Positions 1-10,094 of a stretch of DNA of 64,000 bases are shown in pieces; position 1 is the first letter of the stretch; every line of letters starts with the position of its first letter. The stretch comes from Methylocaldum sp. 14B. Its GTDB lineage: Bacteria > Pseudomonadota > Gammaproteobacteria > Methylococcales > Methylococcaceae. The notes under the pieces are model-generated. The model ran no database searches. It had not been told where the DNA came from and saw only the letters and a list, made by a program, of their open reading frames with translations. The DNA lies in contig NZ_MSCV01000026.1 of assembly GCF_002005105.1 (NCBI RefSeq), positions 24,766-88,765 of the forward strand, read 5' to 3'. Both the position numbers and the translations under genes were made by a program.

Positions 1-3000
1 CGCAAGCGGCCAAACCGACGAAATCGTGAAGGCTCGCGTGTCCCGACAGGATATCGCTCATATGCACATCTACCGCCGTGAAGCCGGCGCGGTCGAACGC
101 CGCCGCCATCTCCACATGGCCATTCACGCCCTGTTCCCGGAGTATCGCCACGCGCGGACGACCTTTAGCAATAAAAGGCGCAGCGACATCGCCGTCGGGA
201 TCGAAGCTCAGCTCGGCGCTAAGGCCGGGGTCGTTCTCGTCCACGATGGCTTCGAATTCCTGCCGTGCGCAGTCCGGATTATCGCGCAAGGCCTGCATGC
301 GATAGCTGGTTTCCGCCCAAGTCCGCTGCAGTTCGGCGCGGGACTGCGACAGCAAGATCTCATCACCCCGCCAGAACGCGATTTGCTTGTCGGTATTGGG
401 CATGCCGATAACATGGCTGATCCCGTGGAGCCCCGACCGATCGAGCAGCTCCGTGACCGCGCTCAAGTCTGTCTCGCGAACCTGCACCACGGCCCCCAAT
501 TCTTCGCAAAACAGCGCAGCAACCGCGTCTTCGCCAAGATCGGAAATGTCGATTTCGAGGCCGCAACGTGCCGCGAAAGCCATTTCGGAGAGCGTCGCGA
601 ACAACCCGCCGTCGGACCGGTCATGATAAGCCAGCAACCGGCCGTCCTCGTTCAAGGATTGGATTGCGGCGAAAAAGGATTTGAACAACGCCGGATCGTC
701 GAGATCCGGGGATTCGCCCCCCATTTGTCCGTAGACTTGAGCCAGGGCGGAACCGCCCAATCGATTCCTGCCCTGGCCGAGATCGATCAGAATCAGGCGC
801 GTCGGACCGCAGTCGAGCCGTAGCTCCGGCGTCAAGGTGCGGCGAACGTCAATGACCGGCGCGAATGCTGAAATGATCAGCGACAGCGGCGACGTCATGA
901 CGACATCGCGTTCGTTCTGCCGCCATACCGTTTTCATGGACAGCGAATCTTTCCCAACCGGAATGGCGATGCCCAAGGCGGGACACAGGTCCAGACCAAC
1001 AGCTTTTACCGTATCGAACAGCTTGGCGTCTTCACCGGACGCGCCGGCTGCCGCCATCCAGTTGGCGGAAAGCTTCACCTGGCTTAAGGAGCCGATACTG
1101 GCGGCTGCGATATTGGTCAAAGCCTCTCCGACAGCCATGCGGCCGGATGCCGGGGCATCGATGACCGCCAAGGGCGTACGCTCCCCCATGGCCATCGCTT
1201 CGCCGGTATACGCCCGAAAACCCGAGACCGTCACCGCTACGTCCGCGACCGGTACCTGCCATGGTCCGACCATTTGATCGCGCGCCACCAAACCACCGAC
1301 CGAACGATCCCCGATCGTGATCAAAAAACGCTTATCCGCTACGGCAGGAAAATTCAATACTCGCCGAGCCGCCTCGCGGATTGCTATGCCATCACGGCAA
1401 ATGGGAGATTGCGCGCCACGATTTCTCGTGACATCGCGCCGCATCTTCGGCGGCTTGCCGAATAGCAGCGCCATGGGAATATCGATCGGGTGGGTACCGA
1501 ATTGACTGTCGCTGAGGACCAGGCGCTCTTCTTCCGTCGCGTAGCCGATCACGGCATAGGGACAGCGCTCGCGCTCGCAGAAGGCCCGAAATCGGTCCAC
1601 TGCCTCCGGTTTGAGCGCGAGCACGTATCGTTCCTGCGATTCGTTGCACCAAATCTGCATCGGTGACATGCCCGGCTCGTCGATGAGTATGTTCCGCAGT
1701 TCGAAACGCCCGCCCCGACCCGAGTCGTGAATGATCTCGGGCACTGCATTCGACAACCCGCCGGCGCCGACATCGTGGATGGACAAGATTGGGTTGTCCT
1801 CGCCCAACGCGGTGCAGCGGTTGATCACTTCCTGGCAGCGCCGCTGCATCTCGGGGTTTTCCCGCTGGACGGACGCGAAGTCCAAATCCTCGGCGCTCTC
1901 CCCCGATGCCACGGAAGATGCGGCGCCACCGCCAAGACCGATGAGCATGGCGGGGCCGCCGAGCACCACGATGGGCGCGCCGGGCGGGATCGTTTCCTTG
2001 GCAAGATGCTGCGGCCGGATATTTCCCATTCCGCCGGCGATCATGATCGGCTTGTGATAGCCATGCAGCCCTGAACCGTCCGGAGCCGGCTGTTCGAATG
2101 CGCGGAAATAGCCGCACAAGTTAGGGCGGCCGAATTCATTGTTGAACGCCGCCCCGCCGATCGGTCCTTGCAGCATGATTTCGAGGGCGGAGGCGATCCG
2201 GTCCGGCTTGCCGTGATCCCGTTCCCACGGCTGCTCGAATCCCGGGATGCGAAGGTGGGATACGGAAAAGCCGGTGAGTCCGGCTTTGGTTTGCGACCCC
2301 CGTCCGGTAGCCGCCTCATCGCGAATTTCACCTCCGGAACCGGTCGCGGCACCGGGATGAGGAGAAACGGCGGTCGGATGATTATGGGTCTCCACCTTCA
2401 TCAGAATATGTACCGGTTCCTCTCGATAACCATATTCCAGCGTTTCCGTGTCGCGCAGAAACACGTTCGCGGTGCTGCCCCGAACGACGGCGGCATTATC
2501 CCGGTATGCGGATAGAACTCCTTCCGGAGACTGCTCGGTCGTGTTTCTGATCATGCCGAACAGGGTTTCGCTTCGAGTCTCGCCGTCGATGCGCCAGTTG
2601 GCGTTGAAAATTTTGTGCCGGCAATGTTCGGAGTTGGCCTGGGCAAACATCATCAGTTCGACGTCGGACGGATTCCGTCGAAGCGCCGTGAAGCTTTCGA
2701 CCAAATAATCCAATTCATCCTCGGACAAAGCCAACCCAAGCCTGCGGTTTGCCTTGATCAGCGCCCATTTCCCCTCTTCGAGCAAAGGAATATATTCCAT
2801 CGGCGCCGGAGCATGGTGTTGGAACAGCAGTTCCTCCTGTCCCCGCGTGAGCACCGTTTGGGTCATCCGGTCATGGATCAAAGCCTTTATGGCATCTCGA
2901 CTGGAGAGCTTAATTTCGTTGGCGCTGCGAATGCGGTATTCGATTCCCCTTTCCACACGCAGAACGGCGGCCAGATTGCTACGCCGCACGATATCGGTCG

Positions 3001-3271
3001 CCTTGCTGGACCAAGGGGAGATCGTGCCGAGTCGCGGCACCACCAAAAAATAGTCGCCCGCGGCGCTGCGTGAATCGTGCGCCGGCCCGTAAGCCAATAC
3101 GCTTTCCAGGGTACGTTTCTCCAACCCATTCAACGCGCGCTTGATCTCGGCAAAATGCACGTAAGCGGCCGAGACTTCGATAATGGACGGCTCGACGCTC
3201 TGAAGATCGGTCAACAGCTTTTGCAAGCGAAATGCTGAGAGGGCGGGAGGGCCGGGAAACTTGGCAAACAT
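1..3271 (-). CDS. purL: phosphoribosylformylglycinamidine synthase (partial, C-terminus outside window)
   Basis: PurL makes FGAM from FGAR, glutamine and ATP in cytoplasmic purine synthesis. The frame is open from ATG 3271 to the window edge, 1090 complete codons of the usual ~1290. The N-terminal domain begins [24 protein letters not shown]-synthetase landmarks follow in order: [38 protein letters not shown], a glycine-rich [13 protein letters not shown] stretch and [17 protein letters not shown], then the second synthetase half ([30 protein letters not shown]). The fragment ends at the start of the glutamine amidotransferase domain ([16 protein letters not shown], then GLAAC). The catalytic Cys and His of that domain lie beyond the window. 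It sits 63 bp downstream of bamC and may be co-transcribed with dapA-bamC. Confidence 0.97.
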   Translation of the reverse strand, partial: MFAKFPGPPALSAFRLQKLLTDLQSVEPSIIEVSAAYVHFAEIKRALNGLEKRTLESVLAYGPAHDSRSAAGDYFLVVPRLGTISPWSSKATDIVRRSNLAAVLRVERGIEYRIRSANEIKLSSRDAIKALIHDRMTQTVLTRGQEELLFQHHAPAPMEYIPLLEEGKWALIKANRRLGLALSEDELDYLVESFTALRRNPSDVELMMFAQANSEHCRHKIFNANWRIDGETRSETLFGMIRNTTEQSPEGVLSAYRDNAAVVRGSTANVFLRDTETLEYGYREEPVHILMKVETHNHPTAVSPHPGAATGSGGEIRDEAATGRGSQTKAGLTGFSVSHLRIPGFEQPWERDHGKPDRIASALEIMLQGPIGGAAFNNEFGRPNLCGYFRAFEQPAPDGSGLHGYHKPIMIAGGMGNIRPQHLAKETIPPGAPIVVLGGPAMLIGLGGGAASSVASGESAEDLDFASVQRENPEMQRRCQEVINRCTALGEDNPILSIHDVGAGGLSNAVPEIIHDSGRGGRFELRNILIDEPGMSPMQIWCNESQERYVLALKPEAVDRFRAFCERERCPYAVIGYATEEERLVLSDSQFGTHPIDIPMALLFGKPPKMRRDVTRNRGAQSPICRDGIAIREAARRVLNFPAVADKRFLITIGDRSVGGLVARDQMVGPWQVPVADVAVTVSGFRAYTGEAMAMGERTPLAVIDAPASGRMAVGEALTNIAAASIGSLSQVKLSANWMAAAGASGEDAKLFDTVKAVGLDLCPALGIAIPVGKDSLSMKTVWRQNERDVVMTSPLSLIISAFAPVIDVRRTLTPELRLDCGPTRLILIDLGQGRNRLGGSALAQVYGQMGGESPDLDDPALFKSFFAAIQSLNEDGRLLAYHDRSDGGLFATLSEMAFAARCGLEIDISDLGEDAVAALFCEELGAVVQVRETDLSAVTELLDRSGLHGISHVIGMPNTDKQIAFWRGDEILLSQSRAELQRTWAETSYRMQALRDNPDCARQEFEAIVDENDPGLSAELSFDPDGDVAAPFIAKGRPRVAILREQGVNGHVEMAAAFDRAGFTAVDVHMSDILSGHASLHDFVGLAAC

Positions 3272-3334
3272 GGTCTGACTTTCAACTATGGTCAGCGATA
3301 ATACTTATCGCTTGTTGGAAACAACGCGGAAAAG

Positions 3335-4009
3335 TTATTCCTTTTCCGGTTCCTGGGGTTCTCCGAGCGACTGCAGGGTTTGGTGCAACCGCTTGAGCAG
3401 CTCGAATCCCGGCCCTTCGCTCTGAGGCTTGCCTTCTTGGTCGAGAACATAGATCACGACTACGTCCCGCCTATCCTCCAACTTGATGCGATATTCCTTC
3501 GCGGGCGTTTCGGAACCCGTGAAGAAGGAACCGATGTCGCCCAGGAACCCGCGGTCTTCGTAAGGCTTATCGTCACCGCTGAAATAGACATAATAGACTC
3601 CGTCCGACCGGTTTTGATCGCTGACTTCCAGCCTGAGCCGGCCAAGCGCCTTGCCCACATCGTTCCAGGCCTCGGCATAGGGCGCTTCGAGCTCGATCAG
3701 CGGAATGTCTTCGGAATTTTGCGCTAACGTGGCCTGTGATCCACTCGGCTGATCGTCGGCCTTGGTTTGTGTCTCCGCGGCCGGACTGTACCGATCCGAG
3801 CGATCCCTGTTTTCACCCGCCGCGGGTCGCTCGTCGCCCCCTTCGATGGTCGATGCCTGCAAATCCGGCGGGATTTCCAAGGCGGGAATCTCTGAGCTGT
3901 ACTTATATTGTTTCTGCTTATCGGGAAACAGCCCGGCAACGAAACTGCAACCGCTCAAGACGAAAACGCTTGAGGCCAAAATAACCGCTCTGGGAACGAA
4001 TCGATTCAT
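3335..4009 (-). CDS. bamC: outer membrane assembly lipoprotein BamC-like
   Basis: Lipoprotein of the BAM complex that inserts beta-barrel proteins into the outer membrane. A signal peptide ends in the lipobox LSGC (Cys about residue 21). The next stretch, near PALEIPPDLQAS, resembles the BamD-binding segment of BamC. One NlpB-type domain follows (LIELEAPYAEAWNDVGKALGRLRLEVSDQNRSD). At 224 residues it is clearly shorter than E. coli BamC (about 344), so the second helix-grip domain appears absent. It lies 13 bp downstream of dapA, the usual gammaproteobacterial order. Assignment rests on context plus the lipobox and the PPDL region. Confidence 0.85.
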   Translation of the reverse strand: MNRFVPRAVILASSVFVLSGCSFVAGLFPDKQKQYKYSSEIPALEIPPDLQASTIEGGDERPAAGENRDRSDRYSPAAETQTKADDQPSGSQATLAQNSEDIPLIELEAPYAEAWNDVGKALGRLRLEVSDQNRSDGVYYVYFSGDDKPYEDRGFLGDIGSFFTGSETPAKEYRIKLEDRRDVVVIYVLDQEGKPQSEGPGFELLKRLHQTLQSLGEPQEPEKE

Positions 4010-4022
4010 GTTGCATTAAACA

Positions 4023-4898
4023 TTAGATCACACCGGCTTGGCGCATCGCGCTGCGCACCGGCTCACGGCAGCTTTCCGACAGCCAAGTCAGCGGCAGGCG
4101 AATGCCTGCGTCGATAAGTCCCAGTTCGTGCACCGCCCATTTGGCCGGGATGGGATTCGATTCGATGAACAAATCGCGATGGAGAGCGGCCAGCTTGGCA
4201 TCGATGGCGCGGGCGGTCTCCGCATCGCCGGCGATCGCCGCGGCGCACATCTCGTGCATCAGCTTGGGCGCCACGTTGGCCGTTACCGAAATCACCCCTT
4301 TTCCTCCGAGGAGACAGAACTCGCACGCGGTTGCATCATCGCCCGAATAAAGGAGGAAATCCGGACCGCACAAGCGCATAATCTCTCTCTCCCGATCCAA
4401 ATTGCCAGTGGCCTCTTTGATGCCGACAATATTGGGAATTTGGGCAAGACGCGCGACCGTTGCAGGCAGCATGTCGCACGCGGTTCGGCCGGGAACGTTA
4501 TAAAGAATCTGAGGGATGTCCACCGCCTCGGCAACGGCTTTATAGTGAAGATAAAGTCCTTCCTGCGTGGGCTTATTGTAATAAGGCGTCACCAACAGAC
4601 AGGCATCCGCCCCCGCGTCCTTGGCTCGCGCCGTCAGGTTGATCGCTTCGGTGGTGGAATTGGCGCCGGTGCCGGCAATTACGGGAATCCTGCCACCGAC
4701 CCGGTCCACTACAAATTGAATAACGCGGCAGTGCTCCGCCTCATCGAGAGTCGCCGATTCTCCGGTGGTTCCCACGGCAACGATGGCATCGGTTCCCTGT
4801 TCGATATGAAATTCGATCAAACGGCTCAAACTTTCGTCGTCCAGTGTGCCGTCCCGTTTCATCGGGGTCACCAACGCGACGATGCTACCTTGAATCAT
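4023..4898 (-). CDS. dapA: 4-hydroxy-tetrahydrodipicolinate synthase
   Basis: Condenses pyruvate with aspartate semialdehyde, the first committed step of lysine and diaminopimelate synthesis. It is full length at 291 residues. Family landmarks are [76 protein letters not shown] with the active-site Tyr, and [11 protein letters not shown] with the Schiff-base Lys. It heads the dapA-bamC(-purL) cluster and is divergent from gcvR. Confidence 0.97.
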   Translation of the reverse strand: MIQGSIVALVTPMKRDGTLDDESLSRLIEFHIEQGTDAIVAVGTTGESATLDEAEHCRVIQFVVDRVGGRIPVIAGTGANSTTEAINLTARAKDAGADACLLVTPYYNKPTQEGLYLHYKAVAEAVDIPQILYNVPGRTACDMLPATVARLAQIPNIVGIKEATGNLDREREIMRLCGPDFLLYSGDDATACEFCLLGGKGVISVTANVAPKLMHEMCAAAIAGDAETARAIDAKLAALHRDLFIESNPIPAKWAVHELGLIDAGIRLPLTWLSESCREPVRSAMRQAGVI

Positions 4899-5077
4899 GC
4901 AACTTAACTCGGTTCAATAAAAAGAACATGTTACCGTGCGCCGCCGGCATCTGACAACCGCGTAAGCCGTGTAACCGCGGGAAACCCGGCGGGAATCGAA
5001 GCTCCGCCGGCTGCGGCACCAACTGGATGAAAGTGATACACTTTTCGCATTTTTTCATGAAGAGAAACAACACGTCT

Positions 5078-5605
5078 ATGCAGCTCGTCATCACCGTCCT
5101 TGGCGAAGATCGCCCGGATCTGATCGTGGAAATCACCCGCGCCATCAAGGACTGCAAATGCACGATTCTCGAAAGCCGCATGACCGAGCTGGGGCATGAA
5201 TTCGCCGGCCATTTATTGGTCGAAGGCAATTGGAATCATATCGTGCGGCTGGAAAGCGCATTCGAAAATCTGGCCAACCGCTTTGCGATGAAGATCAACA
5301 CGCTGCGCGGACGTGAGCCGGAAGATAGAGAAGACAATACCCTGCCCTATGCGATCGACATCTTCGCCACCGATCAAATCAACAGCATTCACGAGCTCAG
5401 CGTGTTTCTTGCCAGCCGCAACATCAAAATTCTGGATCTCAGCACCAGCCGCTATCCGGCTCCCTTCAGCGGTACCCCATTGTTTCTCGCGCATATGGTC
5501 GTCAAAATCCCGACCGGAATGCGCATCGTCTCGCTGCGCGACGAATTCCTGGACTTCTGCGATCAGCAGAACCTGGATGCCATACTCGAACCCGTAAAAC
5601 GCTAA
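5078..5605 (+). CDS. gcvR: glycine cleavage system transcriptional repressor-like ACT protein
   Basis: Cytoplasmic protein with two ACT domains, thought to modulate GcvA-type regulation. The first ACT domain begins MQLVITVLGEDRPDLIVEIT, and the second covers AIDIFATDQINSIHELSVFL. The frame is also open from ATGs at 5027 and 5057. I prefer 5078 because family members begin just before the LVITVLG strand and a GAAGAG purine run lies upstream, but the start is not certain. The divergent dapA and downstream bcp match the E. coli gene order, which supports GcvR over other double-ACT proteins. Confidence 0.88.
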   Translation: MQLVITVLGEDRPDLIVEITRAIKDCKCTILESRMTELGHEFAGHLLVEGNWNHIVRLESAFENLANRFAMKINTLRGREPEDREDNTLPYAIDIFATDQINSIHELSVFLASRNIKILDLSTSRYPAPFSGTPLFLAHMVVKIPTGMRIVSLRDEFLDFCDQQNLDAILEPVKR

Positions 5606-5618
5606 AATCGGAATCATC

Positions 5619-6095
5619 ATGACCACAACCTCTCCGGGCCATGCCGCGCCGAATTTTTCGGCTCCGGGCACTTCGGGCAAGACCATCACGCTTCAGGATT
5701 ATCGAGATAAGTACGTCGTCCTTTACTTCTATCCCAAAGACAACACGCCCGGCTGTACGCAGGAAGGACAAGATTTTCGCGATCTGTACGCCGAATTTCA
5801 GGATTTGAATGCCGAGATTCTGGGCATCTCGCGCGACACAGTAAAGTCCCACGAAAACTTCAAATGCAAGTTCGAATTTCCGTTCGAACTGATTTCCGAC
5901 CAGGACGAAACGATCTGTAAGCTGTATGACGTCATCAAGATGAAAAACATGTACGGCAAGCAGGTCCGAGGCATCGAGCGCAGCACCTTTCTCATCGACC
6001 CGGCCGGCGCGATTGCCGCCGAATGGCGGAAAGTCAGCGTCAAAGGCCATGCAACAGAGGTTCTGGGAAAAATCCGGGAATTGATCGGCCGCTAA
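5619..6095 (+). CDS. bcp: thioredoxin-dependent peroxiredoxin, Bcp/PrxQ type
   Basis: Reduces hydrogen peroxide and organic peroxides using thioredoxin. The 158-residue protein has the peroxidatic site DNTPGCTQEGQDFRD, with Cys46. In E. coli Bcp the resolving Cys lies five residues later; here that position is Gln, so this is not the classical two-Cys PrxQ form. Other cysteines are at about 83 (FKCKF) and 100 (ETICKL) and either could resolve the sulfenate. The C-terminal half has the expected RSTFLIDPAGAIAAEW. It lies 13 bp after gcvR, presumably in one operon. Confidence 0.95.
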   Translation: MTTTSPGHAAPNFSAPGTSGKTITLQDYRDKYVVLYFYPKDNTPGCTQEGQDFRDLYAEFQDLNAEILGISRDTVKSHENFKCKFEFPFELISDQDETICKLYDVIKMKNMYGKQVRGIERSTFLIDPAGAIAAEWRKVSVKGHATEVLGKIRELIGR

Positions 6096-6141
6096 CGCGC
6101 CCTTTCAGTCCGCGATCCCCGTATTCCAACCGCAATACAAT

Positions 6142-7560
6142 ATGACCCAAGATCAAACCCCAGAGCGCAAGCTTTTCATACTCGATACCAACGTGCTGAT
6201 GCACGATCCGGCCTCGCTGTTCCGCTTTCAGGAGCACGACATATACATCCCCATGATCGTGCTGGAAGAATTGGACCATTCGAAAAAGGGCCTGTCGGAC
6301 GTCGCCCGCAATGCCCGTCAGGCCAGCCGCTTTCTGGACGAATTGATCCAACACGCCGATATCCATGCGATCAGCAACGGTATTCCTCTAAATCAACTGC
6401 AATACGCGTCCCGAATCGACGAAAAATGCAGCGGACGCTTGTTTTTTCAGGTTCGGCGCATGGACTCGGTGCTTCCGGAAAGCCTGCCCGGCGATTTGCC
6501 CGACAATTCCATACTCGCCACCATGCTGGCCTTGTCCGAAGAACAGCCGGAAACCCAGGTGGTGCTGGTGTCGAAAGACATCAATATGCGGATCAAGGCC
6601 TCGGTGCTCGGAATACGGGCCGAGGACTACCACAGCGATCAGGTACTGGACGACATCAATCTGCTATACAGCGGAGCGTTCGAGCTCCCGCTCGATTTCT
6701 GGGAAACCCACGGCAGCAAGATGGACTCCTGGCAGGACCAACAGGGCCGTACCTTTTACCGCGTCTCCGGTCCATCGTTGAAAGACTGGTATCCCAATCA
6801 GTTTCTTTACCTTCCCGACGAATCGAATTTCGAAGCCATCGTCCGCAGCAAGGAGAGCGGCAGCGCCATCATCGAACTGGCCCGCGACTACCGAACCCCG
6901 CAGCACGCGGTGTGGGGCATTCAGGCGCGCAACCGGGAGCAGAATTTTGCCTTCAATGTGCTGCTTGATCCGGAGATCGACTTCGTCACCCTGCTGGGCA
7001 CCGCCGGAACCGGCAAGACATTGCTGACTCTGGCGGCTGGTCTTGCCATGACGCTCGAGCAGAAAATCTACCGAGAAATCGTGATGACACGGGAAACGAT
7101 CCCTTTGGGCGAAGACATCGGATTTCTGCCCGGCACCGAGGAGGAAAAGATGACGCCCTGGATGGGTGCGCTGCTCGATAATCTGGAGTTGTTGAGCAGC
7201 CATGAAAACGGCTCCACTTGGGAGCGGCAGGCCACCAACACCTTGCTGTTGAACCGCGTCAAGATGCGTTCTCTCAACTTCATGCGCGGACGCACTTTCC
7301 TGAATCGCTTCATCATTCTCGACGAGGCGCAAAACCTGACGTCGAAGCAGATGAAGACGCTGATTACCCGGGCCGGCCCCGGCAGCAAGATCGTCTGTCT
7401 CGGCAACATCGCCCAGATCGATACCCCTTACCTGACCGGCACGACGTCGGGGCTTACCTACGTGGTCGATCGGTTCAAGGACTGGCCCCATGCGGCCCAC
7501 ATCACCTTGAAGCGGGGCGAGCGCTCCCGCCTGGCGGATTTTGCCGCGGATACTCTATAA
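6142..7560 (+). CDS. PIN domain plus PhoH-type ATPase
   Basis: A 472-residue two-domain protein of the YlaK/PhoH2 type. The N-terminal PIN nuclease-like domain (about 10-145) begins KLFILDTNVLMHDP and carries further acidic residues (VLEELDHSKKGLSDVARNAR; LVSKDINMRIKA). The C-terminal PhoH ATPase has Walker A GTAGTGKTLLT, Walker B FIILDEAQNLT and the family signature GFLPGTEEEKMTPWMGAL. Characterised relatives combine RNA unwinding with cleavage; here that is inference from family. It starts 46 bp after bcp and ends just before a 145-bp inverted repeat. Confidence 0.92.
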   Translation: MTQDQTPERKLFILDTNVLMHDPASLFRFQEHDIYIPMIVLEELDHSKKGLSDVARNARQASRFLDELIQHADIHAISNGIPLNQLQYASRIDEKCSGRLFFQVRRMDSVLPESLPGDLPDNSILATMLALSEEQPETQVVLVSKDINMRIKASVLGIRAEDYHSDQVLDDINLLYSGAFELPLDFWETHGSKMDSWQDQQGRTFYRVSGPSLKDWYPNQFLYLPDESNFEAIVRSKESGSAIIELARDYRTPQHAVWGIQARNREQNFAFNVLLDPEIDFVTLLGTAGTGKTLLTLAAGLAMTLEQKIYREIVMTRETIPLGEDIGFLPGTEEEKMTPWMGALLDNLELLSSHENGSTWERQATNTLLLNRVKMRSLNFMRGRTFLNRFIILDEAQNLTSKQMKTLITRAGPGSKIVCLGNIAQIDTPYLTGTTSGLTYVVDRFKDWPHAAHITLKRGERSRLADFAADTL

Positions 7561-7563
7561 GAC

Positions 7564-7708
7564 AGGACTTACGCATTTTGCCCCTTCTCCCTCCGGGAGA
7601 AGGTTGGGATGAGGGGATCTAGAAGAGAGAATTCCTTATTTTTTAATCCCCTCACCCTAACCCTCTCCCTGAGGGAGAGGGTACCAAAAGCCGTTTTGCG
7701 TAAGTCCT
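7564..7708. repeat. 145-bp intergenic element with terminal inverted repeats
   Basis: The outer ends are perfect 12-bp inverted repeats, AGGACTTACGCA and TGCGTAAGTCCT. Inside are two hairpin-forming blocks (CTCCCTCCGGGAG and CTCTCCCTGAGGGAGAG) and inverted CCCCTCA-type stretches, so the whole segment can fold on itself. No protein is encoded. A half-element with a similar GCATAAGTCCTGTC end occurs near 37070-37112, which supports a dispersed REP- or MITE-like repeat. Confidence 0.75.
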
Positions 7709-7810
7709 ATAAGAGATAGATAGGGCCGGCGACAACTCGCTACGACGCATGAGAATCCGGCGGACCAGGCAAGGTCTAATAAAAGGACATTACGGATAGA
7801 GTAAAGATCC

Positions 7811-8128
7811 TTGGACGAAAAAAACCCAGCCGGACGGGAATCTGAAACCTGGTATCGCATCCGGCTGACACGCGACGAATACGAAGGCGGAGAAGTAGCC
7901 GTCATCCGGGGCACGTTCCGGCGCATCTACATTGCCCGGAACGGGCCAAAGGGAATGGCCATGTATGGAACCGAGTCCGATGATGAAACGGCTTACTTCG
8001 TCTATTTCACGCCCGAGTCTCTGCCCCATGTTCGCGTCTTGATAAAAGCCTATTCTGCGGAACCCCACGCACCGCCGCCCCTCCGCCGACTTTCCCTGAT
8101 CTTTGGCGAAGAACCGAATCGAACCTGA
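7811..8128 (+). CDS. hypothetical protein, 105 aa
   Basis: The frame starts at TTG and encodes a small soluble protein rich in charged and aromatic residues (ETWYRIRLTRDEYEGGEVAVIRGTFRRIYIARNGPKGMAMYGT). No signal peptide, membrane segment or familiar motif is seen. It follows the 145-bp repeat. Possible function: none I can assign. Codon use resembles that of its neighbours. Confidence 0.55.
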   Translation: MDEKNPAGRESETWYRIRLTRDEYEGGEVAVIRGTFRRIYIARNGPKGMAMYGTESDDETAYFVYFTPESLPHVRVLIKAYSAEPHAPPPLRRLSLIFGEEPNRT

Positions 8129-8446
8129 CGCGCCGATGCGCGTTGTTGCCGATAAGTCTATGTTTTAGTGTTGGAATCGCCGACCCGCGATGGGGCCGGT
8201 TTGAGCACCGGCGCTTCAGACACTGCTCAAACACCGCTGACTCGACTTGACGGTCAGCCCTCGAATGCGGTCTATTTCCCAGGCTAAATCCATCAAACCG
8301 CCTTCTGCTTGAAGGCTCGCCCGGACTTCTTGGCATTTAGCGGAGCCGTCCGAGCGAAGCATCACGCTCATCGACTCGAAGCGAAACATGAATGCGTTTC
8401 TGCCTCGGCTGCAGGGCGGGCAGCGTTGACATCTGAGATAACGAGA
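8129..8446. other. non-coding stretch
   Basis: About 320 bp between two small hypothetical genes. One frame stays open upstream of the next start, but it has no ribosome-binding site and the sequence does not look like protein. I see no RNA gene or strong hairpin. Confidence 0.4.
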
Positions 8447-8806
8447 ATGACGACACAATATGACGAAAAAGAGATGAGCTCCGTCGTGCGAGCTCTGATT
8501 TGGGATGGGATTTGTTTACTCGGGGACACGGCCACCCCGGATTCAATCGCGGACTATGTGATAAAGCGGTTCGATCCGGACGGCAAGCTGTCTCCGCTCA
8601 TGGCGCATGCGGCTTGGAGCGGGGCACGACAACTGGCGGTCGAAGAAATGGCCTGGCATGAATCGGGGCTTGAAACCGCCGGAACTCGAAATGGTTTGAG
8701 CGCGGCGACTGCCCGACTGCTGATCGAAAATGCGGTACTGCAAGCAAAAACCGAAGCACAAACGGCCGTAGGCCGTTTGTCAAAAGACGCCAGCTCCGGA
8801 ATGTGA
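8447..8806 (+). CDS. hypothetical protein, 119 aa
   Basis: Start ATG 8447 is chosen because the purine-rich GATAACGAG lies just upstream; the same frame is open back to 8309 without protein-like content. The product is probably helical and cytoplasmic (SSVVRALIWDGICLLGDTATPDSIADYVIKRFDPDGKL). The first half resembles a small winged-helix-like or helical domain, but I recognise no family. Confidence 0.55.
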   Translation: MTTQYDEKEMSSVVRALIWDGICLLGDTATPDSIADYVIKRFDPDGKLSPLMAHAAWSGARQLAVEEMAWHESGLETAGTRNGLSAATARLLIENAVLQAKTEAQTAVGRLSKDASSGM

Positions 8807-8960
8807 ATATTTCACAGACGCGCGAGTTGTTTGCGCCTCTAATCTCACTAGGATATCGAGGGTCAGGGATGGCCCACGGATGCGAGCATCGGCACCGGGA
8901 AGCTTCTGCGAGGAAAGCACCGTAAGCATAGGCCGATCCACTAATCAGGCGGAGTAGGCT

Positions 8961-10025
8961 GTGCCTCATTGCGATATCTTTATCTGCTACGACCACGTCT
9001 CCGCAGCCACTCCGGCATTGGCCCTTTATCGGTACCTGCGCCGCTATTTTCATCCGGAACGAATCGTCGTCGAACACTGGGACGCTCGCCCGGAAAGCTC
9101 TCGTATCGAGCAGCTAAAGGATTATATCCGTCAATCCCGGGTGATTCTGTTCTTGATCACTGGTGACGGGAGCAACAAAGCCAAAGCCGCCTCTTCCTCA
9201 GACACCGACATTCCCTATTCCGACCTCCTTCTGCACGAGCTATCGCTGAACAGCGGCAAAACGCTTATTCCCATCCTGTATGGCGGCACACCTACATCAC
9301 GTGAATTCGCCATATATAATCCGTTCCATTGGACGGGAACGGAAAACGAATCGCAGCTCATCGAGCTGGCACGCCTGATCACCACGGCGACGGGAATAGC
9401 GGCATCGCAACAGAATAGCGATGCTTCGCCCCCACCTTCCCCGGGTGAACACGATTCGGCTGCGCGCACAACCGAGCCGATCGCGAAGGCCGTCCGTGCC
9501 AGCATCCCGCCACTCTTATTCGGTACATTCCAGGGAAACCGTATCGGCGAACCCAGTGTACAAACGTTCCTAAACAGGGCTCCGAAGTCCGACGATCTCA
9601 AGAACGTAATGACACTACAGCGAGAGGCCGAATCGCTCTGGCTCGCAGGCGACTTTATCAAAGCTCGAATATTGCAGGAAATGGCGCTCGACGCATGCTG
9701 CCGGACGCTAGGAAAAGAACATCCGGACACCTTAACCGCCCTGTGCAACCTGGCGGAGATGTTCTGGGCGCTAGGCAATCTCGACGAGGCGAAAGTGCTG
9801 CATCAGCAGGTATTGGACGTCCGCCGGTACGTATTGGGCGATCGGCACCCCGACACGACGGCCGCGGCCTGGAATCTCTTTCTGACCTTGACCCAGAGTT
9901 CCGATCACGCGGCAGCCGGACATGTCATTCAACAATATTTGAGCTGGCTCCAGGATAGCGCCCCGGAACTGCTATCTCCGGAACAACAGCGCATTCGCGA
10001 CATGATCCGCCAGTTTTTCGCCTGA
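8961..10025 (+). CDS. TIR-like domain protein with C-terminal tetratricopeptide repeats
   Basis: GTG start; 354 residues. The N-terminal ~145 residues look like a TIR/SEFIR-type fold: CDIFICYDHVSAATPALALYR, then SRIEQLKDYIRQSRVILFLITG, and IPYSDLLLHELSLNSGKTLIPILYGG. Glu93 in LLHEL falls where NADase TIR domains place their catalytic Glu, by position only. A Pro/Ser-rich linker follows. From about 215 to the end there are kinesin-light-chain-type TPRs (LDACCRTLGKEHPDTLTALCNLAEMFWALGNLDEAKVLHQQVLD, then VLGDRHPDTTAAAWNLF). Bacterial TIR proteins include immune effectors and signalling adaptors. No partner gene is adjacent, so a defence role is only a possibility. Confidence 0.75.
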   Translation: MPHCDIFICYDHVSAATPALALYRYLRRYFHPERIVVEHWDARPESSRIEQLKDYIRQSRVILFLITGDGSNKAKAASSSDTDIPYSDLLLHELSLNSGKTLIPILYGGTPTSREFAIYNPFHWTGTENESQLIELARLITTATGIAASQQNSDASPPPSPGEHDSAARTTEPIAKAVRASIPPLLFGTFQGNRIGEPSVQTFLNRAPKSDDLKNVMTLQREAESLWLAGDFIKARILQEMALDACCRTLGKEHPDTLTALCNLAEMFWALGNLDEAKVLHQQVLDVRRYVLGDRHPDTTAAAWNLFLTLTQSSDHAAAGHVIQQYLSWLQDSAPELLSPEQQRIRDMIRQFFA

Positions 10026-10094
10026 GATGACCACCTTACGCGCACGAACCTCGCACGGTCTTCCCATAACCCGATCCGCCCGTCGCGAAATCGG

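Noticed and set aside
1..3271. Apparent absence of a long gene in the first 3.3 kb
   Set aside because: The minus-strand frame from 3271 is open throughout and reads as PurL; it only lacks a stop because it runs off the window.
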